Shown: piece by piece, positions 46,612 through 54,516 of the stretch | Position numbering within the stretch: the first letter of the stretch is position 1 | Layout of the letters: the number at the start of each line of letters is the position of its first letter | Position numbers and translations under genes: made by a program | From: Pedobacter cryoconitis | GTDB lineage: Bacteria > Bacteroidota > Bacteroidia > Sphingobacteriales > Sphingobacteriaceae | Direction of reading: 5' to 3' | Assembly: GCF_014200595.1 (NCBI RefSeq) | Contig: NZ_JACHCG010000003.1 | Location: 283,986 to 347,985 of the forward strand | Length of the DNA: 64,000 bases | The notes under the pieces: model-generated | The model's database searches: none | The model's input: only the letters and a program-made list of their open reading frames with translations | What the model was told of the DNA's origin: nothing

Positions 46612-47427
46612 TTAGTTTTCTGTATGGTCATGGTAAAACATGCTGCTGAAATTATTGGCCACATTCACACTGTAATTACTAAACATGACCTGTGGGTTAG
46701 CAGCAATGCTGATATTGGTTTTACCGTTGAACATTTTCATTACATCCACCAGAAAATGGACATTACTCTCTCTACCCTCCCTCACACGGGCTATTCCGGC
46801 AGCAGAAAGATCAACCGTAACCGTTTTAATATTATTGAAAGTAGGTGCTGAGTAACCACCGAAACCGCCAATATGGAACCTGAATTTTCGCACACCAGTC
46901 GGGTCAATCGGGGCCTGTTCAGAAGTGCCTTCCATTTTAAAGAAAATATAGCCACTGTTCCATCCCCAGTACATCCCGTCGTCCATTCCCCCGGTTGGGT
47001 CCAGTACACCAGTCCGCTTGGAAATATCCATTGTATTTCTTAAACTATCTACCCCCAGCGTAAAAGTCAGCGTCTGATAATCACCTTCAGGAACTTTGAC
47101 TTTACAGAACTGTGAAGCCCCGTCACTTTCCTTCACCAGGAAATAACTTTCCTCCTGAGGGACAATAAACTCCTGTCCGTTTTTGGTCTTCACTTTAATA
47201 TTGCTGATGAAATATTGCAGCAATTGTACAGAGAACTGCTCTCCGGAAGCATTTTTATAAGTACCGGTGTTGAGTTGCAGATTGCGGTCACCCACGATAT
47301 TATCAAACTGCAAACTTAATGTCGCTTTATTAGCCGAAACTGGTTGCACATCATCCTTTTTAGAACAAGCGGTAAGCACAGTCAGTAAGGAGAAAATCAC
47401 TATAATGTATTTATATATTAGTTTCAT
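46612..47427 (-). CDS. MbnP-like copper-binding lipoprotein
   Basis: 271 residues. Lipobox LTAC with Cys21. The body matches the MbnP pattern: LSLQFDNIVGDRNLQLNTG, LLQYFISNIKVKTKNG near 70, GVDSLRN near 125, MDDGMYWGWNSGYIFFKMEG at 148-167 with Trp154 and Trp156, FRFHIGGF near 187, and MFYHDHTEN at the C-terminus. Either Trp is a candidate for oxidation by the adjacent MbnH-like enzyme, and the His residues are candidate ligands. First of three closely spaced genes. The family is best known from copper-starvation loci; binding of another metal is not excluded. Confidence 0.88.
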   Translation of the reverse strand: MKLIYKYIIVIFSLLTVLTACSKKDDVQPVSANKATLSLQFDNIVGDRNLQLNTGTYKNASGEQFSVQLLQYFISNIKVKTKNGQEFIVPQEESYFLVKESDGASQFCKVKVPEGDYQTLTFTLGVDSLRNTMDISKRTGVLDPTGGMDDGMYWGWNSGYIFFKMEGTSEQAPIDPTGVRKFRFHIGGFGGYSAPTFNNIKTVTVDLSAAGIARVREGRESNVHFLVDVMKMFNGKTNISIAANPQVMFSNYSVNVANNFSSMFYHDHTEN

Positions 47428-47636
47428 AAAAAATCAGATTGGTTGTTGTAAATTTTTGTTTTGAATAAAAGAGCTGTCAGTTAAGCCCTTTAAAAATTAA
47501 AAGCATACTTCTTCCTTAGCAACCATTTTTACAGTTGCCAGGGGTTAACTAAATACACAGTTAAAAACCTAATGGACAGGGCATAACCCGGCTTACTGTC
47601 TTGTCCGGACAGCAGCACTTGCATTATAAGATAAAA

Positions 47637-48008
47637 TTAAACGTTTCGCGGTGGGTGGAAAATGTCGAATGAACGCTGTACGGTGTTTTGAAGAGGACAT
47701 TCAGGATAAATCAGCTTAAAAACAGGAAATTTGAACGCTATTTTCAACGTTTCACCTGGCAAAACCTCGTGATACCGGTTCTTTTGTTCTGCACGTTCCT
47801 GCTTTTTTTCCTTTTCCTCAGTCTGTCTTAATTTATTCATCAGATAACAATGTCCATTGCAATGCATCCATGGCCGCGATTTATTTTCACAAAGATTTGC
47901 TGCAATAAATTGCTGATTAGCTTCAAAACCAGCGTAAACAATAAACCTTGACAGGTTGGCACCTATCAGTGTGACTAATACAACTATTGCGATCAGACGG
48001 TTTAACAT
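47637..48008 (-). CDS. small membrane-anchored Cys-containing protein
   Basis: 123 residues from the ATG at 48008 (MLNRLIAIVVLVTLIGANLS). One N-terminal helix or signal anchor is followed by NLCENKSRPWMHCNGHCYLM with three Cys and two His within about 14 residues, a charged Lys/Glu-rich stretch (RQTEEKEKKQERAEQKNRY), then a C-terminal part with PECPL. The frame is open to a TTG at 48017, but a -7 box covers that codon. No named family is recognised. Cys and His content and the MbnP/MbnH genes downstream suggest metal handling. A 209-base gap separates it from the MbnP gene, so shared transcription is only likely. Confidence 0.72.
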   Translation of the reverse strand: MLNRLIAIVVLVTLIGANLSRFIVYAGFEANQQFIAANLCENKSRPWMHCNGHCYLMNKLRQTEEKEKKQERAEQKNRYHEVLPGETLKIAFKFPVFKLIYPECPLQNTVQRSFDIFHPPRNV

Positions 48009-48014
48009 TTGCTG

Positions 48015-48022
48015 CAAAGTTA
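48015..48022 (-). promoter_or_regulatory. -7 promoter box TAACTTTG
   Basis: The minus strand reads TAACTTTG with six bases to the ATG at 48008, implying a near-leaderless transcript. No other clear box was found up to the MbnP-like gene, so it may serve the entire metal-handling operon. Confidence 0.5.
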
Positions 48023-48094
48023 AACATTATTAAAAATCTTCGTTCTTAAAAACCGAACTCTTTTTTTTGTAATATTGACTCTAAGATCAGGTGT

Positions 48095-49879
48095 ATGAAT
48101 ATTATTATCAGGCTCAGAGAAAAGTATGCGGCCTTATTAAGAGATAAGCAAATTCCTCTAATGCAATCCAGAATCAGAATTTTAACCTTTGGATTAATCC
48201 TGATGATTGCTTTATTATCTATTATTACCATCAAGTCCCTGATCAGAGCAGATTATAAAACCGCGGCAAGATTAGTAATTTCAATCAGTGCGATGTCTTC
48301 CGGGCTTTACCTGATGTTTGAAAAAAACAACTGGCAGCTGGCGGGCCACCTTTTTCTCTTATCGCTTTGCAGTGTGATCTGGACTAATATACTGATGTAC
48401 ACCTTTGGGATTAACCTGGTTAGCTTACAAATCACTTTAATTATTATTTCTGCCAGCTTTTATATCCTCGGAAAAAACTGGGGAATTGTTTATTCACTCG
48501 CAGGCGTAATCCCTATTGTCACGCATCTGCTGTTAACAAGTGGTCAGAATGGGAAAATGACCGTAACTCCGCTGCAACTGAATAACAGTTCATTTATGCT
48601 GGCGCTGATTGTCAATTTCGGCATTCTGATTACTATGCATTATGAATTCTTTAAATCCTTTTTCAAAAGCAATTCTAAAGAAAGAGAACTGAATACCCAA
48701 TTGCAATCGGCGCTTAAAGAAGCACAGGAAGCCACTAAATTAAGAGCCGACTTTCTCTCTTCGATGTCTCATGAATTGCGTACCCCTTTGCATGCAGTGA
48801 TCGGACTGATTAATATTTTAAGCGTAGAAAACCCAAGAAAAGATCAGGAAGAAAACCTCGCCGTGTTGCGTTTTTCGGCAGAGAACCTGCTGGCACTGAT
48901 TAATGATACCCTGGACTTCAGTAAAATGAATGAAGATCAGATCACCCTGAATAAATCTCCTTTTAACCTGAGTATGCTGTTACAAAACATACTGGCCTCC
49001 TTCCGGCCAAAAGCAGAACAGAAGAAGATTGACATCAGGTTGAATTTAGATTTCGAAAATGTTCCGCTGCATATTATTGGCGACCAGACCAGGCTGGCCC
49101 AGATCTTAAATAACCTGATCTCCAACGCGTTAAAATTCACCGATAACGGCGGGCAGATAGAAATCCTGGTGGCCACAAAAAACCGGACAGCAAAGCACAT
49201 CCTTTTACATTTTGCTATTAAAGATTCTGGCATTGGCATTCCTAAAAACAAACAGGAAATCATCTTTGAACCCTTTTTACAAGCGAACAATAACATTACC
49301 AAACGTTATGGAGGCACGGGACTGGGACTTGCTATTGTTAAAAGGCTGATTGAGCTGCATCTAAGCAAACTGGTCCTGGAAAGCGAAGAACATGTTGGTT
49401 CAGCCTTCTCTTTTGAGATTAAATATGAACTGGCAGCACCTGTAGTTTCGCCGGAAGCAGAACAACTGGTTACCCCGGCTATTTCTACGATCAGCAACCT
49501 GAACATCCTGATTGCAGAAGATAACATCATCAATATCATGCTGCTTAAAAAGATTCTCGATCAGTGGAATTGTAATTATTCACTTTCCAAAGATGGAAAA
49601 GAAGCCCTTGATATGGTCAAGACCGGAGGCTTTGATGTGGTATTAATGGATATTCACATGCCTGTTATGGATGGATTCGAAGCCTCCAGACACATCAGAG
49701 AGTTACCGGATGTGAGTATGTCCAAGATTAAGATCATTGCACTAACCGCTTCAAGTGACGTAGATATACAGCAATCCTTTAGCTATACCTACCTCGATGA
49801 TTACCTCACCAAGCCTTTCTCCTCTCAATTGTTAAAAGAAAAGCTGGAAGGAGTAGTTCAGCAATTATCCGGCAAATAA
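48095..49879 (+). CDS. hybrid sensor histidine kinase with receiver domain
   Basis: 594 residues. About six membrane helices lie in residues 28-182 and form the sensor part. A dimerisation helix with His226 in FLSSMSHELRTPLHAVIG follows, then a HATPase domain (NNLISNALKFTD, KDSGIGIPK, GGTGLGLAIVK). A receiver lies at about 468-590 with Asp519 in VVLMDIHMPVMDGFEAS and Lys in YLTKPFS. No Hpt domain is present, so phosphate must leave to a separate carrier. The CHASE3 kinase follows and the metal-handling genes are divergent; a control link is possible but not shown. Confidence 0.93.
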   Translation: MNIIIRLREKYAALLRDKQIPLMQSRIRILTFGLILMIALLSIITIKSLIRADYKTAARLVISISAMSSGLYLMFEKNNWQLAGHLFLLSLCSVIWTNILMYTFGINLVSLQITLIIISASFYILGKNWGIVYSLAGVIPIVTHLLLTSGQNGKMTVTPLQLNNSSFMLALIVNFGILITMHYEFFKSFFKSNSKERELNTQLQSALKEAQEATKLRADFLSSMSHELRTPLHAVIGLINILSVENPRKDQEENLAVLRFSAENLLALINDTLDFSKMNEDQITLNKSPFNLSMLLQNILASFRPKAEQKKIDIRLNLDFENVPLHIIGDQTRLAQILNNLISNALKFTDNGGQIEILVATKNRTAKHILLHFAIKDSGIGIPKNKQEIIFEPFLQANNNITKRYGGTGLGLAIVKRLIELHLSKLVLESEEHVGSAFSFEIKYELAAPVVSPEAEQLVTPAISTISNLNILIAEDNIINIMLLKKILDQWNCNYSLSKDGKEALDMVKTGGFDVVLMDIHMPVMDGFEASRHIRELPDVSMSKIKIIALTASSDVDIQQSFSYTYLDDYLTKPFSSQLLKEKLEGVVQQLSGK

Positions 49880-49917
49880 CCAGCTCTCTGTTGATTACCA
49901 CTAAAGTCGAAATACCT

Positions 49918-51351
49918 ATGAAGCTTAATACACGGCATCAACTTCAGCACATTTACAGCAGACGAACAGTACAACTATTGATACTGATTATTTTTACAGC
50001 GGTACTCATTAACGGTATATTCTTTTTTCATCTGATCCGTCAGAATAAGGATAGCCTGAGAAAGAGAGAGCAAAATGAGAAGGCCATGCTGCTCACGCGC
50101 CGGATCCTGGGCAATATGAAAGATGCTGAGATCGGTGAGCGGGGTTATATCCTGACCGGCAGAAAGAAGTATATTATGCCCTATACACGGGCAATTGAAG
50201 TAGTTTTTGACAATCAAAAAAGATTAACTCATCATATCACCAGGTATTTTAACGCGGAGAATGGCAAAGATGTGATCCTGCTCAATAAAGCTATTGCAGA
50301 GAAACGCACAGAACTCGAAAGAACGATCCAGTTGAAAAACGAACACAAAGACCAGGAGGTGCTCGAAGAGATTAACTCTGATCTGGGTGAAAACCAAATG
50401 AACAAAATCAGGGAAATCTGTAATAACATGTTAAGAGATTTCTATGAAAATATACAGACTGAAGACCAGAAGGTATCCGAAACACTAACCCGGACCAAAA
50501 TCAGCCTGTTATTTTTCAGCACGATCGTAATCTTGGTTATTGGGATCATGAGCTTTAAATTAAAGAAACGCCAGACAAAAATAACCGATTTATTCGATGC
50601 GCTGGAACAACAAAATTCAAGACTCCTGCTCCATCAGCAGGAACTGCGGAATTTAAGTGAAACCTTTTCAGCGAGAAATTCTGAACTGGAACATTTCACG
50701 CATATTATTTCACATGATCTCAGAGGGCCGCTAAATAATATCCAGGCACTGACCATAATTCTGGAAGAACAGGATCAGGATAAAGCAAATGACCCTGCAT
50801 TCAAAATGTTAAAGAATGTTTCAACCGGCTTATTTCACAAACTGGATGACCTTATTATTTTACTGAAACAGCAGAAAGATGGTTTACTCCTTAGAGAAAC
50901 GATTGTATTTGCGGAATTGCTGGAAGAGGTCAAAACAAATCACAAAATGCAGATCGCAAATTCAGGAACGGTGATCGAGGCCGATTTCAGTGAGGCCGGG
51001 GAAGTGGCCTTTGCCAAAATATATATGCAAAGTATCCTGCAAAACCTGGTTACCAATGCGATTAAATACCGGGACCCGATGCGTCAGAACCAGGTTTACC
51101 TGAAGACCCACCAAAAGGAAAACGCCGTACATCTGGTGATTACAGATAACGGAAAGGGAATCGACTTGAACAAATACGGAAGTGAGATTTTTGGCCTGTT
51201 CAAAACTTTTCATACCGAACAGGACAGCCATGGGATCGGCTTATACCTGGTCAAAAAGCAAACGATTGAAATGGGAGGAAGTATTACCGTAAAAAGTGAA
51301 GCTGGTGTGGGAACAACCTTTACTATTGTCATTCCCACTAAAGCCATATAA
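49918..51351 (+). CDS. CHASE3 sensor histidine kinase
   Basis: 477 residues from the ATG at 49918 (MKLNTRHQLQHIYSRRTVQL); a frame from a TTG at 49891 is less likely. A first membrane helix (about 20-40), a CHASE3 extracytoplasmic domain with the typical GERGYILTGRKKYIMPY near 79, and a second helix near 198-216 are followed by His266 in FTHIISHDLRGPL and a HATPase domain (NLVTNAIKYRD, ITDNGKGIDL, SHGIGLYLVKK). The ligand is unknown. It begins 38 bases after the hybrid kinase stop. Its TAA is directly adjacent to the stop of the convergent PorP/SprF gene. Confidence 0.92.
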   Translation: MKLNTRHQLQHIYSRRTVQLLILIIFTAVLINGIFFFHLIRQNKDSLRKREQNEKAMLLTRRILGNMKDAEIGERGYILTGRKKYIMPYTRAIEVVFDNQKRLTHHITRYFNAENGKDVILLNKAIAEKRTELERTIQLKNEHKDQEVLEEINSDLGENQMNKIREICNNMLRDFYENIQTEDQKVSETLTRTKISLLFFSTIVILVIGIMSFKLKKRQTKITDLFDALEQQNSRLLLHQQELRNLSETFSARNSELEHFTHIISHDLRGPLNNIQALTIILEEQDQDKANDPAFKMLKNVSTGLFHKLDDLIILLKQQKDGLLLRETIVFAELLEEVKTNHKMQIANSGTVIEADFSEAGEVAFAKIYMQSILQNLVTNAIKYRDPMRQNQVYLKTHQKENAVHLVITDNGKGIDLNKYGSEIFGLFKTFHTEQDSHGIGLYLVKKQTIEMGGSITVKSEAGVGTTFTIVIPTKAI

Positions 51352-52263
51352 CTATCTCCGCTGGTCTTTAAGCAGGTTAATTTTTAGATTGATCTCAAAA
51401 TCCCCGCCTGTACGCTGACGCTCTCCAGCCAGCTGACTGGTGTAAAAACCTTGTATAAAAAAGTTCTCATAATTCAGCCCGACGCCAAAGGTTGAACTCT
51501 TGTCACTATGATACATCCCCAGAAAAGAAATCAGGTTATTCTGCAATTTCAGGTTGGTACCGATATCCCAGATGTTATCAATATCCTTCGCCCCTCTGAA
51601 ACTGATTTTAGGTTCTATAGAAACCACATCTAATGTAGTCCCTATTTTATAGGACATCGCGACCAGGTAAGTTGATCCGAGCACCGTATTTGCATCATCC
51701 TTTTTAAAGAACTTTTTAAGATTTGGCAAAGCTCCCTGTAAAGTCAGCCTTTCGGTGGTATAGGCTACGCCAAAATCACCATCTACATAACTCTTGCGCT
51801 GATTATACCTGGCCGCGGCCAGATCATCGGGTGTAGCAATAATGCTGTTTTCATCCAGCCGTTCTTTCATTGCACCCAGAGAGATCCCAAAATGCAGTGC
51901 ATTGTTCTCGATGTTCAACGGTAAATGATAAGCATAGGTCCCCATGACGCGGGTACGTCCGATCAGCCCGGCTTTATCATTGTATACATTGAAGCCTACC
52001 CCAACTTTATCGACTACCCGGTAATCACCACTTACAGCCATCGTGACTGGCGAACCTGGTATCGATCTCCACTGATTCCGGTAGCTGATGTTGATATTCA
52101 TGCCCTCGTCCATCCCGGCAAAGGCTGGGTTACTGATATATTGATTTTCGTAATATTGAGTCCCCAGAGGTCTTATTTGTGCCGAAGCATTTTGCAAACC
52201 AGTCAACAAGCCGGTCGTCAATAAGGCTGCACAAACAAATTGCTGATGTAGAAATTTTATCAT
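51352..52263 (-). CDS. PorP/SprF-family type IX secretion outer-membrane protein
   Basis: 303 residues with a signal peptide (ending NASAQ). The N-terminal signature is diagnostic: QIRPLGTQYYENQYISNPAF with NPAFAG, then MNINISYRNQWRSIPGSPVT. The remaining sequence is a barrel (LPLNIENNALHFGISLGAMK, VGLNYENFFIQGFYTSQLAG). PorP/SprF proteins usually pair with substrates carrying a gliding-motility-type (CHU_C) C-terminal domain, and such a protein is encoded immediately upstream, 19 bases away. It should help its secretion or anchoring at the outer face. Confidence 0.93.
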   Translation of the reverse strand: MIKFLHQQFVCAALLTTGLLTGLQNASAQIRPLGTQYYENQYISNPAFAGMDEGMNINISYRNQWRSIPGSPVTMAVSGDYRVVDKVGVGFNVYNDKAGLIGRTRVMGTYAYHLPLNIENNALHFGISLGAMKERLDENSIIATPDDLAAARYNQRKSYVDGDFGVAYTTERLTLQGALPNLKKFFKKDDANTVLGSTYLVAMSYKIGTTLDVVSIEPKISFRGAKDIDNIWDIGTNLKLQNNLISFLGMYHSDKSSTFGVGLNYENFFIQGFYTSQLAGERQRTGGDFEINLKINLLKDQRR

Positions 52264-52282
52264 TCTTATTTTATATTAAATA

Positions 52283-53041
52283 TTATTCTTTCACTAGTGT
52301 AATAAACCCGGTTTTTTGTGCTTTTCCTGAATCGATGTAAAGGATATAGTAATACGTATCTTCTGGTAATGGATTACCATTATACTGTCCATCCCAGGTA
52401 TTGTCATACCCGATTTTAGAAAAGACAACCCGCCCTTCCCGATCAAAAATCTTCAGCTCATTATTTGGATACTGCAATATATTTTTCACAATCCACACGT
52501 CATTGACACCGTCTCCGTTTGGCGTGATCATATTATTGGCTTCTATATCTTTATACAAAACAGCACTGGTAGAAATCATACTCACCGCGTTCAGATCTGA
52601 GAAAACAATAGGTTTAGTAAATAGCTGTCCAACATACCGTTCCTTCTCAGAAGAAACACTCTCTTTAACCAGCGTATAATCTTTATAGTTAGTGCTGGTT
52701 ACTTTAGAGTGCGCCAGTACCAGGTCTTTGGCTTCGTTCCCATTGAGTTCTATATCCAGAAAACTCAGCGCAACTTCCCCTTCAAAGGTGACGGGCTTAC
52801 TAAACCTGTACATCCGCTGAATACTATTATATCTTGGCCAGATCACCACAGCAGGACTCTGGATGACTCTCAGGTTATTCAGCCCCCAGTCATTGGTTGG
52901 TACTAAGGTTAATCCATCCGTACTAAATACTGTCCCATTCTGGATAAACAGACCGTCAGCACCTACGCTTAACTGTGCTTTCAGGGTTTGGTTGCCAAAT
53001 AATAGCAGCCCCATGGCAATTGATACAATTATTTTCTTCAT
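52283..53041 (-). CDS. type IX secretion substrate with gliding-motility-type C-terminal domain (CHU_C)
   Basis: 252 residues with a signal peptide (ending LKAQ). The N-terminal 160 residues are a small beta-rich region with no known family (FIQNGTVFSTDGLTLVPTND). The C-terminal domain from about 165 is a clear CHU_C sorting domain: NNMITPNGDGVNDVWIVKNI, NELKIFDREGRVVF, DNTWDGQYNGNPLPEDTYYY, ending KTGFITLVKE. It is unusually short for such a substrate, having almost no passenger. It lies 16 bases after the thioredoxin gene stop and may be a connector for the giant proteins encoded upstream. Confidence 0.9.
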   Translation of the reverse strand: MKKIIVSIAMGLLLFGNQTLKAQLSVGADGLFIQNGTVFSTDGLTLVPTNDWGLNNLRVIQSPAVVIWPRYNSIQRMYRFSKPVTFEGEVALSFLDIELNGNEAKDLVLAHSKVTSTNYKDYTLVKESVSSEKERYVGQLFTKPIVFSDLNAVSMISTSAVLYKDIEANNMITPNGDGVNDVWIVKNILQYPNNELKIFDREGRVVFSKIGYDNTWDGQYNGNPLPEDTYYYILYIDSGKAQKTGFITLVKE

Positions 53042-53057
53042 CTGATCTTTTGATTAG

Positions 53058-54497
53058 TTATTTCATAGCTGCCTGCAACTGTTCTACAGTTTCAGGCTGG
53101 GCAACAATTTTATTGGTTTTTGCATCTACCAAAACCAGTGTTGGCGTGGACAACACAAAATAAGCAATGGCTTCAGGGCTTCTGATTCCCTGTGCTGCTC
53201 TTTTATGTTTAAAAGCCGGCAGGTTAACTTTTGCTTTTTCCCAGGCCGGGACCTCCGTTTCTGTTTCATCCAGGCTAATAGCAAATACATCCATCAGCTC
53301 TCTGTTTGCCGCTTGCTGATACCAGGGATGTAATTTATCCAGCAGGTCTTTACAGTGCTGGCATTCTGCCGACCAGAACAACACTAATTTGTACTTAGCT
53401 TCAGTTTTATAAGCATGAAACTGCACCGATTTACCAGAACTCAGTGTCCAGCTAAAATCGGGGGCAACAGAGCCGTTAACCAATGTTTCCATTCCTTTCA
53501 ATCGCTGTTCAATCGCTTTTCTTTTGGCTGTTAAACATAAAGGATCATTCAGGTAAGGCTCCAGCATTTTAATCCCGGCGGTCATATTGAAACTTTCAAA
53601 ACCGGTGTAGAAATAGTCAACCATCCAGCCGTAAACCAAAGGATCACCAGTACGTACTTTTTCAATCGCTCTTTTTCCTGCCAGTGTAAATAAAGAATCA
53701 CGAAGCTGAACAGTCGTAGACATCGCCCCATAAATGTTTACATATTTATCCATCCAGTCTTTAAGGTCCGCAGTTTTCAGTACCATCGGATTCTTGAAAT
53801 CCATCCCGTCAAAGTAGTGTTCAATGACGCTGTTCATACGGTCAGTTTCTGTTCCTTTCCATAAAATCGGAGAAACATACTGGAAGGCAAAACTATTGCT
53901 GATAAAAGCAGTTTTGTGTTGTTCAATCTGTGATTTTACCCAGCCATTATAGGTTAGTCTTCTTTGTTCATATTCCTGAGTACCCAGCGTGAAAAACTTA
54001 GAATCCGGCTGATCATAATTCATCAGGAAATTTTGCAGTAAGCCTAATTGCGCTCTTTTCTTTTCATTGTCTTTTGAAAAGGCGAGAAACAAAGTATTCT
54101 CTATTTCTCCATTTTGAAAATAAGTGCTGTCCGGATGATTCAGTGCTTTAGGACGCGCCCATAATTCCAGGTTCTGCTGGTTGACGAAAATATGTCTTTC
54201 TGCCGGATAAGGATTACTGGTTTCTTTTTCCTGGTAGTCAAAACGCAAAACAAATTCAGCAGGCAATTGTGCTTTAGGAATTTGCAACACTGCTATTTCA
54301 CCGTTTTTAACGACCGGTTTTTCAGCTATAGTTTTCAGCGCAGCCCCTGAGATAGCTTGTAAAGTGATTTTACTTTTGGACACCCCTGATAAATGTATTT
54401 TCAGACTTACATCCTGTCCGTTTGCATGGACGCCAAGCAGGCATAAAAATGCAATGGATAAAGGCCGCACTGCGTTTTTAAATTGGTTCTTGATCAT
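53058..54497 (-). CDS. secreted TlpA-like thioredoxin-fold protein
   Basis: 479 residues with a signal peptide (ending HANGQ). A beta-rich N-terminal region (VSLKIHLSGVSKSKITLQAI) resembles the DUF4369-type part of Bacteroidota TlpA-like proteins; a helical middle part follows. The thioredoxin domain occupies about 345-479, with the redox motif CQHC in LFWSAECQHCKDLLDKLHPW and the cis-Pro region STPTLVLVDAKTN. It should act in the periplasm as a disulfide reductase or isomerase. The giant proteins encoded just upstream have four conserved Cys in each C-terminal domain, which makes them plausible clients. Confidence 0.88.
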   Translation of the reverse strand: MIKNQFKNAVRPLSIAFLCLLGVHANGQDVSLKIHLSGVSKSKITLQAISGAALKTIAEKPVVKNGEIAVLQIPKAQLPAEFVLRFDYQEKETSNPYPAERHIFVNQQNLELWARPKALNHPDSTYFQNGEIENTLFLAFSKDNEKKRAQLGLLQNFLMNYDQPDSKFFTLGTQEYEQRRLTYNGWVKSQIEQHKTAFISNSFAFQYVSPILWKGTETDRMNSVIEHYFDGMDFKNPMVLKTADLKDWMDKYVNIYGAMSTTVQLRDSLFTLAGKRAIEKVRTGDPLVYGWMVDYFYTGFESFNMTAGIKMLEPYLNDPLCLTAKRKAIEQRLKGMETLVNGSVAPDFSWTLSSGKSVQFHAYKTEAKYKLVLFWSAECQHCKDLLDKLHPWYQQAANRELMDVFAISLDETETEVPAWEKAKVNLPAFKHKRAAQGIRSPEAIAYFVLSTPTLVLVDAKTNKIVAQPETVEQLQAAMK

Positions 54498-54516
54498 TTC
54501 TATATTTATTATTTAA

